From: Typha latifolia
Taxonomy: Eukaryota > Streptophyta > Magnoliopsida > Poales > Typhaceae
NCBI GenBank assembly: GCA_019914945.1
Contig: CM034099.1
Span: 12,661,001 to 12,725,000, forward strand
Reading direction: 5' to 3'
DNA: 64,000 bases
A program made the position numbers and the translations under genes. A model generated the notes under the pieces. It did not search any database. It was not told where the DNA came from and worked only from the letters and a program-made list of their open reading frames with translations. The first letter of the stretch is position 1, and the number at the start of each line of letters is the position of its first letter. This document shows, piece by piece, positions 44,337 to 56,465 of the stretch.

Positions 44337-44935
44337 GGTTAAATCGGTCAGTTAGGGTTGCCGTGATAGCGAATTGGCGACCCTATTCTAAGTTCCCTTC
44401 TTGTACACCAATTCGTAGTCGTAACCCAACAAATTTGTCACCCACTGCTGTTGTGCTCGAGTGTGAATCCGTTGTCTAAGAAAATATCGAAGACTTTGCT
44501 AGTCAGTACACACCATAAATCGCCGCCCGATGAGATACAATCTCTATTTAGTGACGGCATGGATAATGGGCAGCATCTCTCACTCATATGTAGACATAAT
44601 GGCCACTGGCCTCCTTTCTTGCATGAGGACAACCCCAATTTCAGCTCTTGATGCGTTGCATTGCACCACAAAAGGCTTGGTGAAATTGGGTAGCAGCAAG
44701 ACTAACGCCGTGGTCATTGCCTTCTTCAATTCTTCAAATGCCGTTGATGTTGCCTTGGTCCACTAGAACTCCTCATTCTTCAATAGTGATGTCAAGGGGG
44801 CAACGATCTAGCCATAGTTGGCAACAAACTATTGGTAATAGCCCGTCAATCCAGGGAAGCCTGATAGGTTCAGGAATAATCAGGTTGCAACAATATGAAG
44901 ATCAACCCAAATTCTTCTTTGGACGGAACTTTCGA
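44337..44935 (-). pseudogene. G1 RNase H and end of RT
   Basis: Broken segment: GVVLMQERRPVAIM-like, YEREMLPI-like and IHTRAQQQWVTNLLGYDYE-like phrases are readable in shifting minus frames between 44410 and 44660. An LTGYYQ-like RT tail lies near 44840. Homology stops near 44935, where LTR-like sequence begins. Confidence 0.7.
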
Positions 44936-45079
44936 GGAAATCTGTGGGAGATATAACCGTCCAATAGATCTATAACTTAGATTGATTGTTCCTCTTGAAG
45001 TAAGGAATCCACATCAACCAAGATCATGTCGATCGGACTTGTAGATAAAAAATTCTAGGGAAAATACTAACTGTGGGTC

Positions 45080-45816
45080 AGATGGTGGCTAACCTATCAA
45101 ACAAAATAATTAGGTTGCCTTCCAGATATTTAGAGGCTAACCTATCAAACAAAATAATTAAAAGATAGCCCTAGGATAATATAGTTCATCGATTGCATTA
45201 ACTATAGTCAAAAAATTATGAAACTAGATGGGTTCATTCCGTATCCTCCTAATCAATGTTTATGATATTCATGCCCCTCACAGTCTCTAGCTGTAGCTAG
45301 GGCAAAAACAGGCAAAGTTATGTTGAACATGGAGATGACGGGTGATGGTGATGATGATGGTGATGGAATGGTTGCACGAGGTGCTATTGGGTGAAGGAAG
45401 AGGAAGGAGAAGGTGGTCGAGATCCCAAGGAGGAGGGAAGACTTGATAGTTGAGGGAGGCTAGAAGTAACTACTGTTGAGGTGGCACATGGCTAGGGTTT
45501 GAGCAAGAAGGGAGAAGATTTAAAATAGAGGAAGAAGAAAGGTTAACATAATATTCATTGACAATCCCAATAAGGTTCCCTTCCATATATTAAGAGGCTA
45601 ACATAATAAGCAAAACTAATAAATGATAAATAGTGTATTCTCACCAAGCACGTTCAAATTGGCAATTCACGTTCTCTATATGTGCAAACGTATGAAGGCG
45701 TTCGAACACGATAGCCAAAATTCTTATTCTTCAAAAAACTAAGAAACCAAAACATAAAAAGGTTCCATAGGTTGTACCCATGCACGAGATGACCTAGTGT
45801 TGTCCAAATCATATTA
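45080..45816 (-). repeat. G1 5' LTR, rearranged
   Basis: From about 45185 it follows the 3' LTR (AAAAAATTATGAAACTAGATGGG...). Before that, GCTAACCTATCAAACAAAATAATTA occurs twice (45103-45170) in a place where the LTR end should be. Primer site absent. Confidence 0.7.
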
Positions 45817-45856
45817 GTAGCTACTAGTAGAGGAAGGTGTCGGAAGCATGGTGGAT

Positions 45857-46284
45857 TGTTACGATTTGACCACATGGATTAGGGTAGTCGAGTCGAGTCA
45901 GCTTGAATTAGTTAGTTAGATTTATCTTATTATTTTAAATTTTAAATAAATAGATAATTCGCATGTAGATCCGATCCACTAGAATTTTCACTCCTATAAA
46001 TAGGAGAGGACAGACATGTGTTGATTATAATCATTGAATGAATCTTAATTTAGCCAAATTATTCCTATAAATAGGATTTTTATTCCTTTCGCCTTTATCA
46101 TTTTAGGATTAGATCATAGTCGTAGATCTTCCAACACTTAGCCACCTTCCACCACCAGTAGCCACCCTTGTCTACGGCTATCCACCACCACGCTTGGAAG
46201 TCCGCCACCCTCCGACAACCGCTGCAATGTTGGATATTTACCATTGTTCCCGTTTTGACCATACTCTACTATTTTATTTATATA
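45857..46284 (+). repeat. Family F 3' LTR fragment (F1)
   Basis: Preceded by a polypurine tract (GGAAGCATGGTGGAT) and starting TGTTACGATTTGACC. It includes the TATAAATAGGAG box at 45995-46006. Its 3' end is missing and the minus-oriented F2 LTR starts at 46285. Confidence 0.75.
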
Positions 46285-46933
<649 letters not shown>

Positions 46934-47807
46934 CAATACGATCTCCCCTTAGGCCAAAGCTCGATCTATCCCAATTTTCAGATCTGGACAGGATCTAACA
47001 CGGAATTTTGAAAATAGATCCCAAAAGATGCAGCCATTGGATCGACGTGAAATTTTAATATGTTGAAGCCTTGGAAACGAGATTTCCAACAAATCTAGTT
47101 TCAAGTGAATTGGACGGTGGGATCTCTAGATATAGTCCAATTAGTAGACAGACATTAGGGAGTATAACTTTGGATTTGTGGATGGAGGCGCGAGATCCTA
47201 GGTGATGATGGATAGTGGTGGTCTGGCGGTAATGGGGTGGCACTGGTGAATTTGTGGAGGTGGAAGGGTTATGGGTGATGGTAGGAGTTAGGGCAAAGTG
47301 ATAGATAGAAGGGAGAGGAGTGGGCTGCCCTTAAAAGACTAGGGTGAGTGGCCAGTCGAGAGGGGTTAGAAGCAGCGTCGCTAGGGAATGAGAGAACAAG
47401 AGAGAAGAAGATGAAGGATACTAGGGTAAAACTCAATTCATTCAATAATGATTCTATTGTTGCCATCTACACCTTTAGAGGCTAACCAAACAATTCAAAA
47501 ATAGCTATTATTAACCCTAAAATAGTATATTTTCGCCGATCGCGTTCGAACACACATTTTGCGTTCTCTGTATGTGCAAACATGATGCAGGCATTCACAA
47601 CCACGTTCGAACACACATTTTGCACTCTCTATATTTGTGAACCTGATGTAGGCGTTCACAAGCGCACTCAAACGCACTCCACTCGTGTTCGAAGGTAACA
47701 TACAAAAAACTTATTTTTCTATAAATTAAACACTAAAACAAGAATAAAAGACACCCCTAAAGTGTATCCATGCTCGAGACGACATCGGTGAAGTCGGAAT
47801 TGTATCA
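46934..47807 (-). repeat. A3 3' LTR
   Basis: 874 bp, followed by the reversed polypurine tract ATCCACCACACTTCCGCAAC. Decayed TTCGAACAC motifs at 47545-47695. No captured primer unit at its end. Confidence 0.88.
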
Positions 47808-47829
47808 ATCCACCACACTTCCGCAACCT

Positions 47830-48310
47830 TGTCCTCAAGGTGTGAAATTGGGGAAGCGATCCATGATATCTGACTCTAACTCCCAGGTAGACTCGTTAGT
47901 GGGCTTGCCTAGCCACTCGATTAGTAGTTCTGTCTCCAATATGGATCCATGGCGTCATCTCCTACGGCCTAAGACTTGAACCGGTTCAGCTGGACCATCT
48001 TCCTCCATTGGTTTGGGCAAGGCCGAACCCACCACATGGTTAGGCCCGATCTAGGCCTTCAATGCCGATACATGGAAAATCGGATGGATCTGGGTTCCCT
48101 CCGATAGGTCCAACCAGTAAGCCACTAGACTGATTCGTTGTAGCACTCCGTACGGACCATAGTACTTGTGACCCAACTTCTAATTCAAAATTGGCCTCAA
48201 TGTGGATTGCCAGTACGATTGAGCTCGAACGAACACCAATTGATCCACCTCAAACTCTCGCTCATGCCGGCCTTTGTCATGAGTCTGCTTCCTGTGGTTT
48301 TGGGCTATTG
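47830..48310 (-). pseudogene. A3 integrase GPF/Y module and chromodomain
   Basis: KLGHKYYGPYGVLQRIS-like and GTQIHPIFHVSALK-like blocks, then ETELLIEWLGKPTNESTWEL and SDIMDRFPNF at the C terminus, in a broken frame. The end matches the last residues retained in A1 and A6. Confidence 0.8.
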
Positions 48311-49223
48311 CTAGGTGAATCTCAAGGTTTCATCTCGATCAGCAAGTTCCAAGTTGAGCTCGGTCCTATCCGCCACCACGAGTCTATCGTAGGCATGCAA
48401 GACGGGGGGAGTGAGCCCATAAATAGCCTCAAAGGGGCTCATGCCGATGCTAGAGTAATGAGTGGTATTGTATGACCACTCAGCCCATGGAAGGAATTTG
48501 ACCCAATCCTTTGGTCGGTTCGCCACAAAACATCACAAGTATTGCTCTAGTCTGCGATTCACCACCTCAGTTTGGCCATCCATCTCGGGGTGATAAGGTG
48601 AATAAGGTTAACTCGAGTCCCTTGCAATCCGAAGAACTCAGACCTAAATTCGCTGATGAAGACGCGATCCTGGTCTAACATGATCGTCCTAGGCATCCCA
48701 TGCAAGCGCGCCACTTTCCGAACAAAATTTCAACAACTTTTTTCGTTGAAAACAGGTGCGTCAATGCTATGAAATGAGCATATTTGCTCAACCTATCCAC
48801 CACAACGAACTCCATCGATTGTCCTCGAACCTCCGGCAACCATTCGATGAAGTCCATGGAGATGTCCTCCCAAATATGCTCTGGTATAGGCAGTGGTTGC
48901 AATAGCCCGCTGGGCTTGAGTGTCTCCGATTTGATTCGTTGGTAGATTTGGCATTTACGCACATACTTCTTCACGTCCGACTTCATCGCTGTCCATGTAC
49001 AGTTTTGGGCCAGCCACTTGTAGGTACATAAGACCCCTTCATGACCTACTATAGGAGTATCATGGAAGTGTGCTATCAATAGTTTCCGTAGCTCTTCGTC
49101 CGTCCGCCTGCGCTCAAGTACCAACCCGTCGCGCTCCTCGTGCTCGGGGTGGCTTGATGGGTTCTCTCTCAGCTCCTCCATGAGTCGAACTAGATCACTA
49201 TCCTCTGCACTGGCTATCTTCAT
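48311..49223 (-). pseudogene. A3 integrase
   Basis: The 49223-48675 frame has the HHCC zinc region (LIAHFHDTPIVGHEGV, KKYVRKCQIYQRIKS). The core follows with DISMDFIEWLPEVRGQ (first catalytic Asp) and VVVDRLSKYAHFIAL, stopping before the second Asp. The 48526-48311 frame resumes at KDWVKFLPWAEWSYNTTHY and SPFEAIYGLTPPVL. The gap includes stops and a small deletion around the catalytic Asp-Glu part. Confidence 0.88.
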
Positions 49224-50264
49224 AGGTCTGAGAAGAAAGGAAAGGTGGGTGCCGAGAAAGAAACGAGCTCTCTTGCGTCCCCTACGCTTGGAAGTTCAAA
49301 CAACGATTGACTTCCATCTAGCAACACTCTCCGGTCATTCCTCTAAAATGTCAATGTGAGGTTTGTAAAGTCAAATGTCATTGGCCCCAAGCTTCGAAGT
49401 CATTGAGTCCCCAAAATAATGTCGGCACCTCACAAAGCCAACGGATAAAGATCCAATGTAAAAATTTGGCCTTGCACCTTCAACTCCATACCTCCACAGG
49501 TTGCTCCTCAGCTACTCCACCTTGCTGTCCAGCCACACCTTCATCTTCAGCTGCAATCTCATCCTCTACCTCTTCCAATCCGTCTATTAACATCACCAAT
49601 CCCATCGGTTTAGCGTAGCGATGTCCGAGTACAAACTTGTCGTCACAACAAAAGCATAGGCCTTTGGCTCTTCGTTCTTCCACTTGAGCAGGTGTGAGTG
49701 CTCATCTCAGACCTCTAGGTGCATACTTAATATCTTGGTAAGGCTTCAGGGGTGCTCGAAGAGGCACCATTGTAGCAGCGGTTCTTGGTACGGCGATAAC
49801 ATTTCCTGCCACTATGGTTGATTGAGCTGGATTGCGACTTCCTTGGCTCGTTCAGTTCTGTTTGAGGTGTAACTTCATGGCTCAATATTTTTCTTCCATA
49901 AGTAATGCATCTCCAAAGGCCTCCTTTAAAGTTCCAGGCCTTAACGCCCTCACGTCGTCTTACATGTCTCCCCGTAGCCCGGATATGAAGGTGCTGCGAA
50001 GTTGTTAATCCGTCCATGGAGGTTGGCATCGGCTACTTATCCTCTCAAATTCTTCTTGGTATGCCCCAACCGTGGTCCTTTACACCATCTTTGAGAGGAG
50101 AGCATCGAAGTCTTCATACCCCGACGCTCCAAATTGCCGCGTGATATCGGCACAAAAGTCGGCCCAAGTTTTAATCGCCTCATAGGCATTAGCTGTTCAA
50201 AACTAATGAAGTGCCGCATCTTCAAGGTGGAAGCTTGCAAGCGTCACCTTATATTCTTCCGCTA
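49224..50264 (-). pseudogene. A3 gag 3' part, zinc knuckle and protease remnant
   Basis: Gag core pieces (50037-50240 and 49727-50029 in shifted frames), the knuckle CFCCDDKFVLGHRYAK with its last Cys changed to Tyr, and MLIDGLEEVEDEI. A protease tail (LTFR then RRVLLDG) then passes directly to VSFSAPTFPFLLR and the integrase start. RT and RNase H are missing between about 49300 and 49223, an internal pol deletion. Confidence 0.8.
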
Positions 50265-50967
50265 TGATACGATCTCCCTTAGGCTAAGGTTCAATCTCTT
50301 CCAATTTCTTGATCTGAACTAGATCTAACACGGAACTTTGAAATAAGATCCCGAACTACATCATGAAATTTTGACATATTGTAGCCCTTGGAAAAGAGCT
50401 ATCCAACAAATATAGTTTCAGGCGAATCGGATGTGGGGATCTCGAGATATTGTCCGATTAATGGACAAAGGTCAGGGTGGTCTATTTTGGATCCGTGGAT
50501 AGAGGCACGTGATCCTAGGTGATGGTGGTTGAAGGTGGACCGGCGTTAATAGGGTGGCACCGGTGAAAAGTGGTGGGGGAAGGGTTATGGTTGATGAAAG
50601 GGTTAGGGCAAGTGTTGGATAGATTGAAAGAAGGGGGAGGAGAGGGCCACCCCTAAGGGACTAGGGTGATTGGCCGATCGAGGGAGGTTAGAAGCGGTGT
50701 CGTCGGGGATTGAGAGAACGGGAACGAAGAAGCTAACCAACAACTCAATAATGACTTTGGTTGCCATCCAAAACTCAATTCTCAATAATCAATAATGACT
50801 TTGGTTGCCATCCACATCCTTTTAGAGGCTAACCAACAACTCAAAATTAACCCTAATAATACAATTTTCGCCGACCGCATTCGAACGCGCCCAACCGTGT
50901 TCGAACGCACCGAGTTCGCTCTCTGGATTTGCGAACGCGATGCAGGCGTTCGAACGCGCTATCGAAC
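50265..50967 (-). mobile_element. Solo LTR A2, first part
   Basis: Starts TGATACGATCTCCC. CGCTA at 50260-50264 pairs with CGCTG at 57706-57710 as target duplication. Interrupted by element A1 at 50967 and resumes at 57452. No captured primer unit at its end. Confidence 0.88.
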
Positions 50968-51933
50968 TGATATGATTCGGACTTCACCGACGTCATCTCG
51001 AGCATGGATTCACTTTAGGAGTGTTTTTATTTCATGTTTTAGTGTTTAATTTCCATTAAAATAAGTTTTCTGTAAGTCGCATTCGAACGCAGTTGGAATG
51101 AGTTCGAACGCGGTTTGTGAATATGGTGAAGAGAATGTACTGTGCGTTCGAACGCACTGTGAACGTCTGCATCGTGTTCGCAAATACCGACAGGCGCGTT
51201 CGATCGCGCGTTCGAATGCCTACATCACGTTCGCAAATCCAGAAGAGCGAACTCAGTGCGTTCGAACGCGGTCGGGCGAGTTTGAACGCGGTCGGCAAAA
51301 ATTGTGTTTTAGGATTAATTTGAGTTGTTGGTTAGCCTATAAAAGGATGTGTATGGCAACCAAAATTATTATTGATTATTGAGATTGAGTTTTGCCTTGC
51401 CTCCTTCGTCTTCTTCGCTCCCGTTCTCTCAATCCCCGGCGACGCCGCTTCTAACCTCCCTCGTCCGGCTAATCACCCTAGTCCCTTAGGGGTGGCCCTC
51501 TTCTCCCCCTTCGTCCAATCTATGCAACACTTTCCCTAATCCTTCCATCAATCACAACCCTTCCACCATCACTTTTCACCGGTGCCACCACATTAACGCC
51601 GGTCCACCTTCAACCACCATTACCTAGGATCGCGTGCCTCCATCCACGGATCCAAAACAGACCATCTGACCTTTGTCCACAAATCAGACGATATCTCGAG
51701 ATCCCCATATCCGATTCGCCTGCAACTAGATTTGTTGGAAAGCTCTTTTCTGGGACTACAACATATCAGAGTTTCATGTTGATCCGACGGCGGCATATTT
51801 CGGGATCTTATTTCAAAGTTCCGTGCCAGGTCTAGTCCAGATCAAGAATTGGAAGAGATCGACCCTTCACCAAAAAGGTGAGATCGTATCAAGCTGGTAT
51901 CAGAGCTCCATAGCCAGAGGTGTGATCGTATCA
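50968..51933 (+). repeat. A1 5' LTR with one captured primer site
   Basis: 966 bp. The last 42 bp (51892-51933) contain TGGTATCAGAGC (51895-51906) and end again in GATCGTATCA. The equivalent 42 bp at 57405-57446 lie inside the target duplications, which shows they belong to the LTR. Palindromes lie at 51080-51290. Confidence 0.88.
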
Positions 51934-51936
51934 AGC

Positions 51937-51948
51937 TGGTATCAGAGC
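51937..51948 (+). other. A1 primer-binding site
   Basis: TGGTATCAGAGC three bases after the LTR end, identical to the captured copy 42 bp upstream. Confidence 0.9.
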
Positions 51949-51974
51949 CACCATTCCTCAGACAAGCGCTTCCA

Positions 51975-53843
51975 ATGACGACAACCAGATCCATGGCTGC
52001 ACGGCGAGATGATAAAGAAGAGATTCTCCCAATAGAGGAGGGAGAAACGATTGCAAGGACTTCCACCCGTGGAACCGCCCGATCTAAATAGAATACGGAA
52101 GAACCTAGCATTCAAGCCGTGTTGGGGTCTCTTTTAGAGCAAATGGCCATCAACAACCAGATGATGATGGAGATGATGCGGGAACTACGGGCGACAAGGG
52201 AAGCAATGGCGAACGGGAAAGCACCATCGACCCCACGACGCGAGTCCACCCCCTTGAACCCACCGCCACCGATTCAGCCTTTGCAACCACAAGAGCCGCT
52301 GCTACCACCACCCTATGGGTAGAGGCAAGCAAGGATGGTTACACCAGGTCCAGTTGCAGGTGAGCCCATCCGACGGGTGAACCACTATGGAGACCGCCTT
52401 GGAGATCAAGATCCGTGGGCGGGTCAATACGATCCGGAACCACGGCAAGTTAATCAAAACCGAAGGAGGGATCATCAACCCTTCATGGTGCATCCTCCCC
52501 CGGTTAGACAAGGACATGATCCGGAACGAGACAATGGCATCCGTGGACAAGTCGTGCGTCTCAAATTCCCCAAGTTCAAAGGTGGCGACCCGATCGATTG
52601 GTTGTATAGGGCGGAGCAATTCTTTGCATACCAAGGAACGGCGGAAGAGTACAAGGTGACGCTTGCAAGCTTCCACCTTGAGGATGCGGCGCTTCATTGG
52701 TTTCGAGCAGCCAATGTCACTGAGGCTATCGAAACTTGGGCTGAATTTTGCGCTAATATCACACGGCAATTTGGAGCATCGGGATATGAAGACTTTGATG
52801 CTCTCCTCTCAAAGACGGTGCAAAAGACCACGGTTGGGTCATACCAAGAAGAATTTGAGAGGATTAGTAGCCGATGTCATCCACCATGGACGGATCAGCA
52901 AACTTCGCAAACCTTCATCTCCGGGCTGCGGGGTGACATACAAGCCGATGTGAGGGCTTTAAGGCCTAGATACTTAAAGGAGGCCTTTGAAGATGCGGTG
53001 CTTATGGAAGACAAACATAGGGCCATGAAGATACACCTGAAGCAGAGTTGGACAAGCCAAGGAAGCCGCAATCAAGCTCAACCAAACATAGCGGCGGGAA
53101 ATACTATCGGAGTACCAAGGGTTGCTGCTACAGTGGTACCTCCTCGAGCACCCTTGAAGCCATCCCAAGATGTGAAGTATGCACCTAGAGGTCCGGGACG
53201 AGCACTCACACCAGCCCAAGTAGAAGAAAGAAGAGCCAAGGGCTTATGCTTCCGTTGTGATGAGAAGTTTGTACCCGGGCATCGCTGCGCTAAATCGATG
53301 GGATCGGCGATGCTAATCGATGGATTAGAGGAAGCGGAGGATGAGTTTGTAGCTGAAAGTGCAGATGTGGCTGGACATCAAGGAGAAGAAGCTGAGGAGC
53401 AACTCGTGGAGGACATGATAGCCGAAATCTCCCTCCACGCCTATTCGGGGACAGCTGCGCCAAAGACCTTGCGGGTGAACGGGGTAGTCAAGAAAACCAC
53501 AGTGAGAATCTTGATTGACACCGGGTCCACCCACAACTTCATTGACAAGAGGCTCCTTAGGAAGATTGGGCTCGAGTCGGAACCCACGGAAGGGTTCGAT
53601 GTGACGATCGGAGATGGCACCACATTGCGAGCAGATTTTATTTGTGGAGGTGTGGAATTGAAGGTGCAAGGCCAAACTTTCACATTGGACCTTTATCCGT
53701 TGGCCTTGCGAGGTGCCGACATTGTTTTGGGGACTCAATGGCTTCGAAGCTTGGGCCCCGTAACATTTGATTTCTCAAACCTCACACTGACATTTCGAAG
53801 GAATGGTCGAAGGGTGCTGTTGGATGGAAATCAACCGCAGTAG
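51975..53843 (+). pseudogene. A1 gag and protease
   Basis: Start MTTTRSMAARRDDKEE. Stops occur near 52089 and at 52319-52321 (TAG where the A3 copy has CAG). The rest is an open 502-codon stretch. The Retrotrans_gag core shows WLYRAEQFFAYQGTAEEYKV, HLEDAALHWFRAAN and SYQEEFERISSRCHPPW. The zinc knuckle is CFRCDEKFVPGHRC, and the aspartic protease has the active site LIDTGSTHNFID. QTFTLDLYPLALRGADIVLG and TQWLRSLGPVTFDF follow. A TAG at 53841 precedes RT in the same frame. Confidence 0.92.
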
Positions 53844-54798
53844 GGGCCGACATTGCACCCACTTGTGGGCTTTCCTTGTGCAAGGGACCAAGCTCTACTA
53901 TTGCAAATGGCTGTTGTTGAACTAGAACATCCACCACCAAGGGAAGTAGCCTCTGACATGGAAGAGCTGCTGCAGGAGTTTCAGGATCTCTTCAAGGAAC
54001 CCCGAGGACTACCGCCGAACCGTCGTCATGACCATCGCATCCAAATCATTCCAGGGGCTGAACCTGCGAATGTCCGACCCTATCGGTACTCGCATGTCCA
54101 GAAGGAAGAGATCAGTAAATTGGTGGAGGAAATGCTCGAGCAAGGGATTATTCAACCGAGTAGAAGTGCCTACTCATCGCTGGTGCTACTGGTTCGGAAG
54201 AAAGACCGGAGTTGGCGATTTTGCGTCGACTACCGAGCCTTGAATGCAATTACTATCAAGGACCGGTATCCAATACCGGTGATCGAGGAGTTGCTGGATG
54301 AGCTCACAGGGTCGGCCTACCTCGGCAAACTTGACTTAAGAGAGGGATACCATCAAATCCGAGTCGACCCTGAAGATGTACACAAAACGGCGTTCCGAAC
54401 TCACGATGGCCACTATGAGTTCCGAGTCATGCCGTTTGGGCTCACCAATGCACCGGCCACCTTCCAAGGGCTGATGAATGACCTCTTCCGCCCACTCTTG
54501 CGTCGGTACGTGCTCGTCTTCTTTGACGATATTCTAGTATACAGCAGGAATTGGAGTGAGCACTTGCGGCACGTGCGGGAGGTATCAAATATCTTGCGAC
54601 AAAACTAGCTAAAAGTTAAGATGAGCAAGTGTCTTTGGGGAGAGTCAAGAGTGGAGTACTTGGGGCATATAATCTCTGTAAAAGGAGTGGAAGCCGACCC
54701 AAGCAAGATCAAGAATATGGTAGATTGGCCGATTCCTACTAATAAGAGGGAATTGAGGGGATTCCTCGGATTGACAGGGTACTACCGGCGATTTGTTG
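53844..54798 (+). pseudogene. A1 reverse transcriptase
   Basis: Same frame as gag. Blocks [67 protein letters not shown] and MPFGLTNAPATFQGLMNDLF, with the catalytic YVLVFFDDILVYS. After TAG at 54606 come [15 protein letters not shown] and [17 protein letters not shown]. The TAG replaces a CAG seen in B1. All RT catalytic residues are present, and the frame runs into the copia LTR at 54799. Confidence 0.93.
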
Positions 54799-55794
54799 TG
54801 AAAAACCCCTAGACACAAGTATGTATCTAAATAGTAGGCAATGATCTCGCTCGTTCACTTAAGTAAAAGTCGGAAGAAACATTAAAAACGAAAGTAGAGA
54901 TGAACACCAAGATTTTAACGTGGAAAAACCCAAGCGGGAAAAAACCATGGATCCAAACTCGGATCAAAACCCAATCACTAGAATAGTAGCAGTTACAAGA
55001 CTGACTCACAAAACAACCCGTCGATCCGAACGACTTTGTTCCTCTCAGTCTTGCTCGCTAGAACCCACGATTTACCGCTTCTCGTGATTGAAGTCCAATC
55101 TCAGTAACCCTCGAGATTGATCTTTCGTCTAGATAGCCCTTAAGACGAAAGATTAAATTTTGTAGATGAGTGGAACCTTGATAGTTGAAGAACCGATGTA
55201 GCCTCAAGAAGTCTCCTTCAATAATGCTTCTTCAACTACCCTAGAGATAGGGTTTCACAATCCTTATATATGATCTCCAAGATAGAGCCAAATCCAAGTC
55301 TTATCCGTACTGACGAAAGTACAAGATAGAGCCAAATCTTATCCGTACTCACGAAAGTCCAATATTCTTAAACTTTGTTGGTGCGTTCGAACGTGATAGC
55401 TTGAATTCTTCAAGTTGCGTTCGAACGCATTTGTGAACGCAGCTCTCGGTATATGTGAACGTTGTACCCGCGTTCGAACGTGTTTGTGAACGCGGCTCTC
55501 TGTCTGTGTGAACGCAGTACCCGCGTTCGAACGCATTTGTGAACGCGGCTCTCTGTCTGTGTGAACGCAGTACCCGCGTTCGAACGCGTTTGTGAACGCG
55601 GCTCTCTGTCTGTGTGGACGCAGATTCCGCGTTCAAATGCGTTTGTGAACGCGGTGTGAACTCGACGGATTTTCTCCAATAATCTTGCAATTCTTCAAAC
55701 CAGAGATATTCTAGACTTGTGTAAAGCTCATATACATGAAAAAAATACACTTAGAATATTTTGTACACAACTGCCAACAAATAAAAACCTAACA
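54799..55794 (-). mobile_element. Solo LTR of the copia family
   Basis: Same ends as the 7.5-17.3 kb element (plus strand TGAAAAACCCC...CCTAACA), flanked by TGTTG at 54794-54798 and 55795-55799. Carries about four to five palindrome minisatellite units at 55415-55655, with CGCGTTCGAACGCG at 55575-55588. Confidence 0.93.
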
Positions 55795-55799
55795 TGTTG

Positions 55800-56438
55800 C
55801 CAACTATGGCAAAATTGCTGCCCCGCTGACCTCCTTACTCAGAAAAGGTGGGTTTCAATGGACGGGCAAAGCAACGGAGGCCTTCGAAGCCTTGAAGACA
55901 GCTATGTCTACAGCTCCGGTTCTAGCACTACCGCATTTTCGGCAAGCCCTTTGTGGTGGAGTGCGACGCTTCGGTGAGGGCATTGGAGCAGGTTTTGATG
56001 CAAGAGGGCAGACCCGTGGCATATATGAGCAAAGCATTGTCAAGTCAGTCGCGACAGCTATCTACCTACGAGCGCGAAATGTTAGCGATTCTACACGCCG
56101 TCACCAAATGGCGACCCTACTTGATTGGCCAACGGTTTACTATCCGCACGGACCAGCGTAGCTTACCCTACTTCATGGAGCAACGTGTGCACACCCCAGC
56201 CCAACAACGGTGGGTCACGAAACTCCTTGGGTATGACTACGAATTAGTCTACAAAAAGGGGATTGAAAATCGAGCCGCCGATGCTCTTTCGCGCCAACCG
56301 GACACAAGTGAGCTTGCCTCTTTTTCAGCACCAGCATTTCTTATATCTTCAGATATGTGGGGAACCAATGCAGAAGATCATACCATGGAGGAACTTAAGT
56401 CAGAGTTCAAAGATCGCTTCACAAACGTCAAACCTTGA
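55800..56438 (+). pseudogene. A1 RNase H and truncated pol end
   Basis: TSLLRKGGFQWTGKATEAFE-like start, then a one-base frameshift near 55936. From 55953 it reads MVECDASVRALEQVLMQEG, RPVAYMSKALSSQSRQLSTY, EREMLAILHAVTKWRPYL, TIRTDQRSLPYFMEQRVHT and NRAADALSRQPDTSELASFS. It then passes to MWGTNAEDHTMEELKSEF and stops. The same skip over integrase occurs in A6. Confidence 0.92.
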
Positions 56439-56439
56439 G

Positions 56440-56465
56440 GACAAGGTTGCGGAAGCGTGGTGGAT
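56440..56465 (+). other. A1 polypurine tract
   Basis: GACAAGGTTGCGGAAGCGTG then GTGGAT, directly before the 3' LTR. The same motif precedes the A3 and A6 3' LTRs in reverse. Confidence 0.8.

Larger units (their letters stand above)
42027..45816 (-). mobile_element. Gypsy element G1
   Basis: LTR ends TGTTATGAATCG (42027) and TTGTCCAAATCATATTA (45816). Flanking GTGGC (42022-42026) and GTAGC (45817-45821) form a target duplication with one mismatch. The interior keeps the chromodomain, integrase and RNase H. Gag, protease and most of RT are gone, and the 5' LTR is incomplete. Confidence 0.8.
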
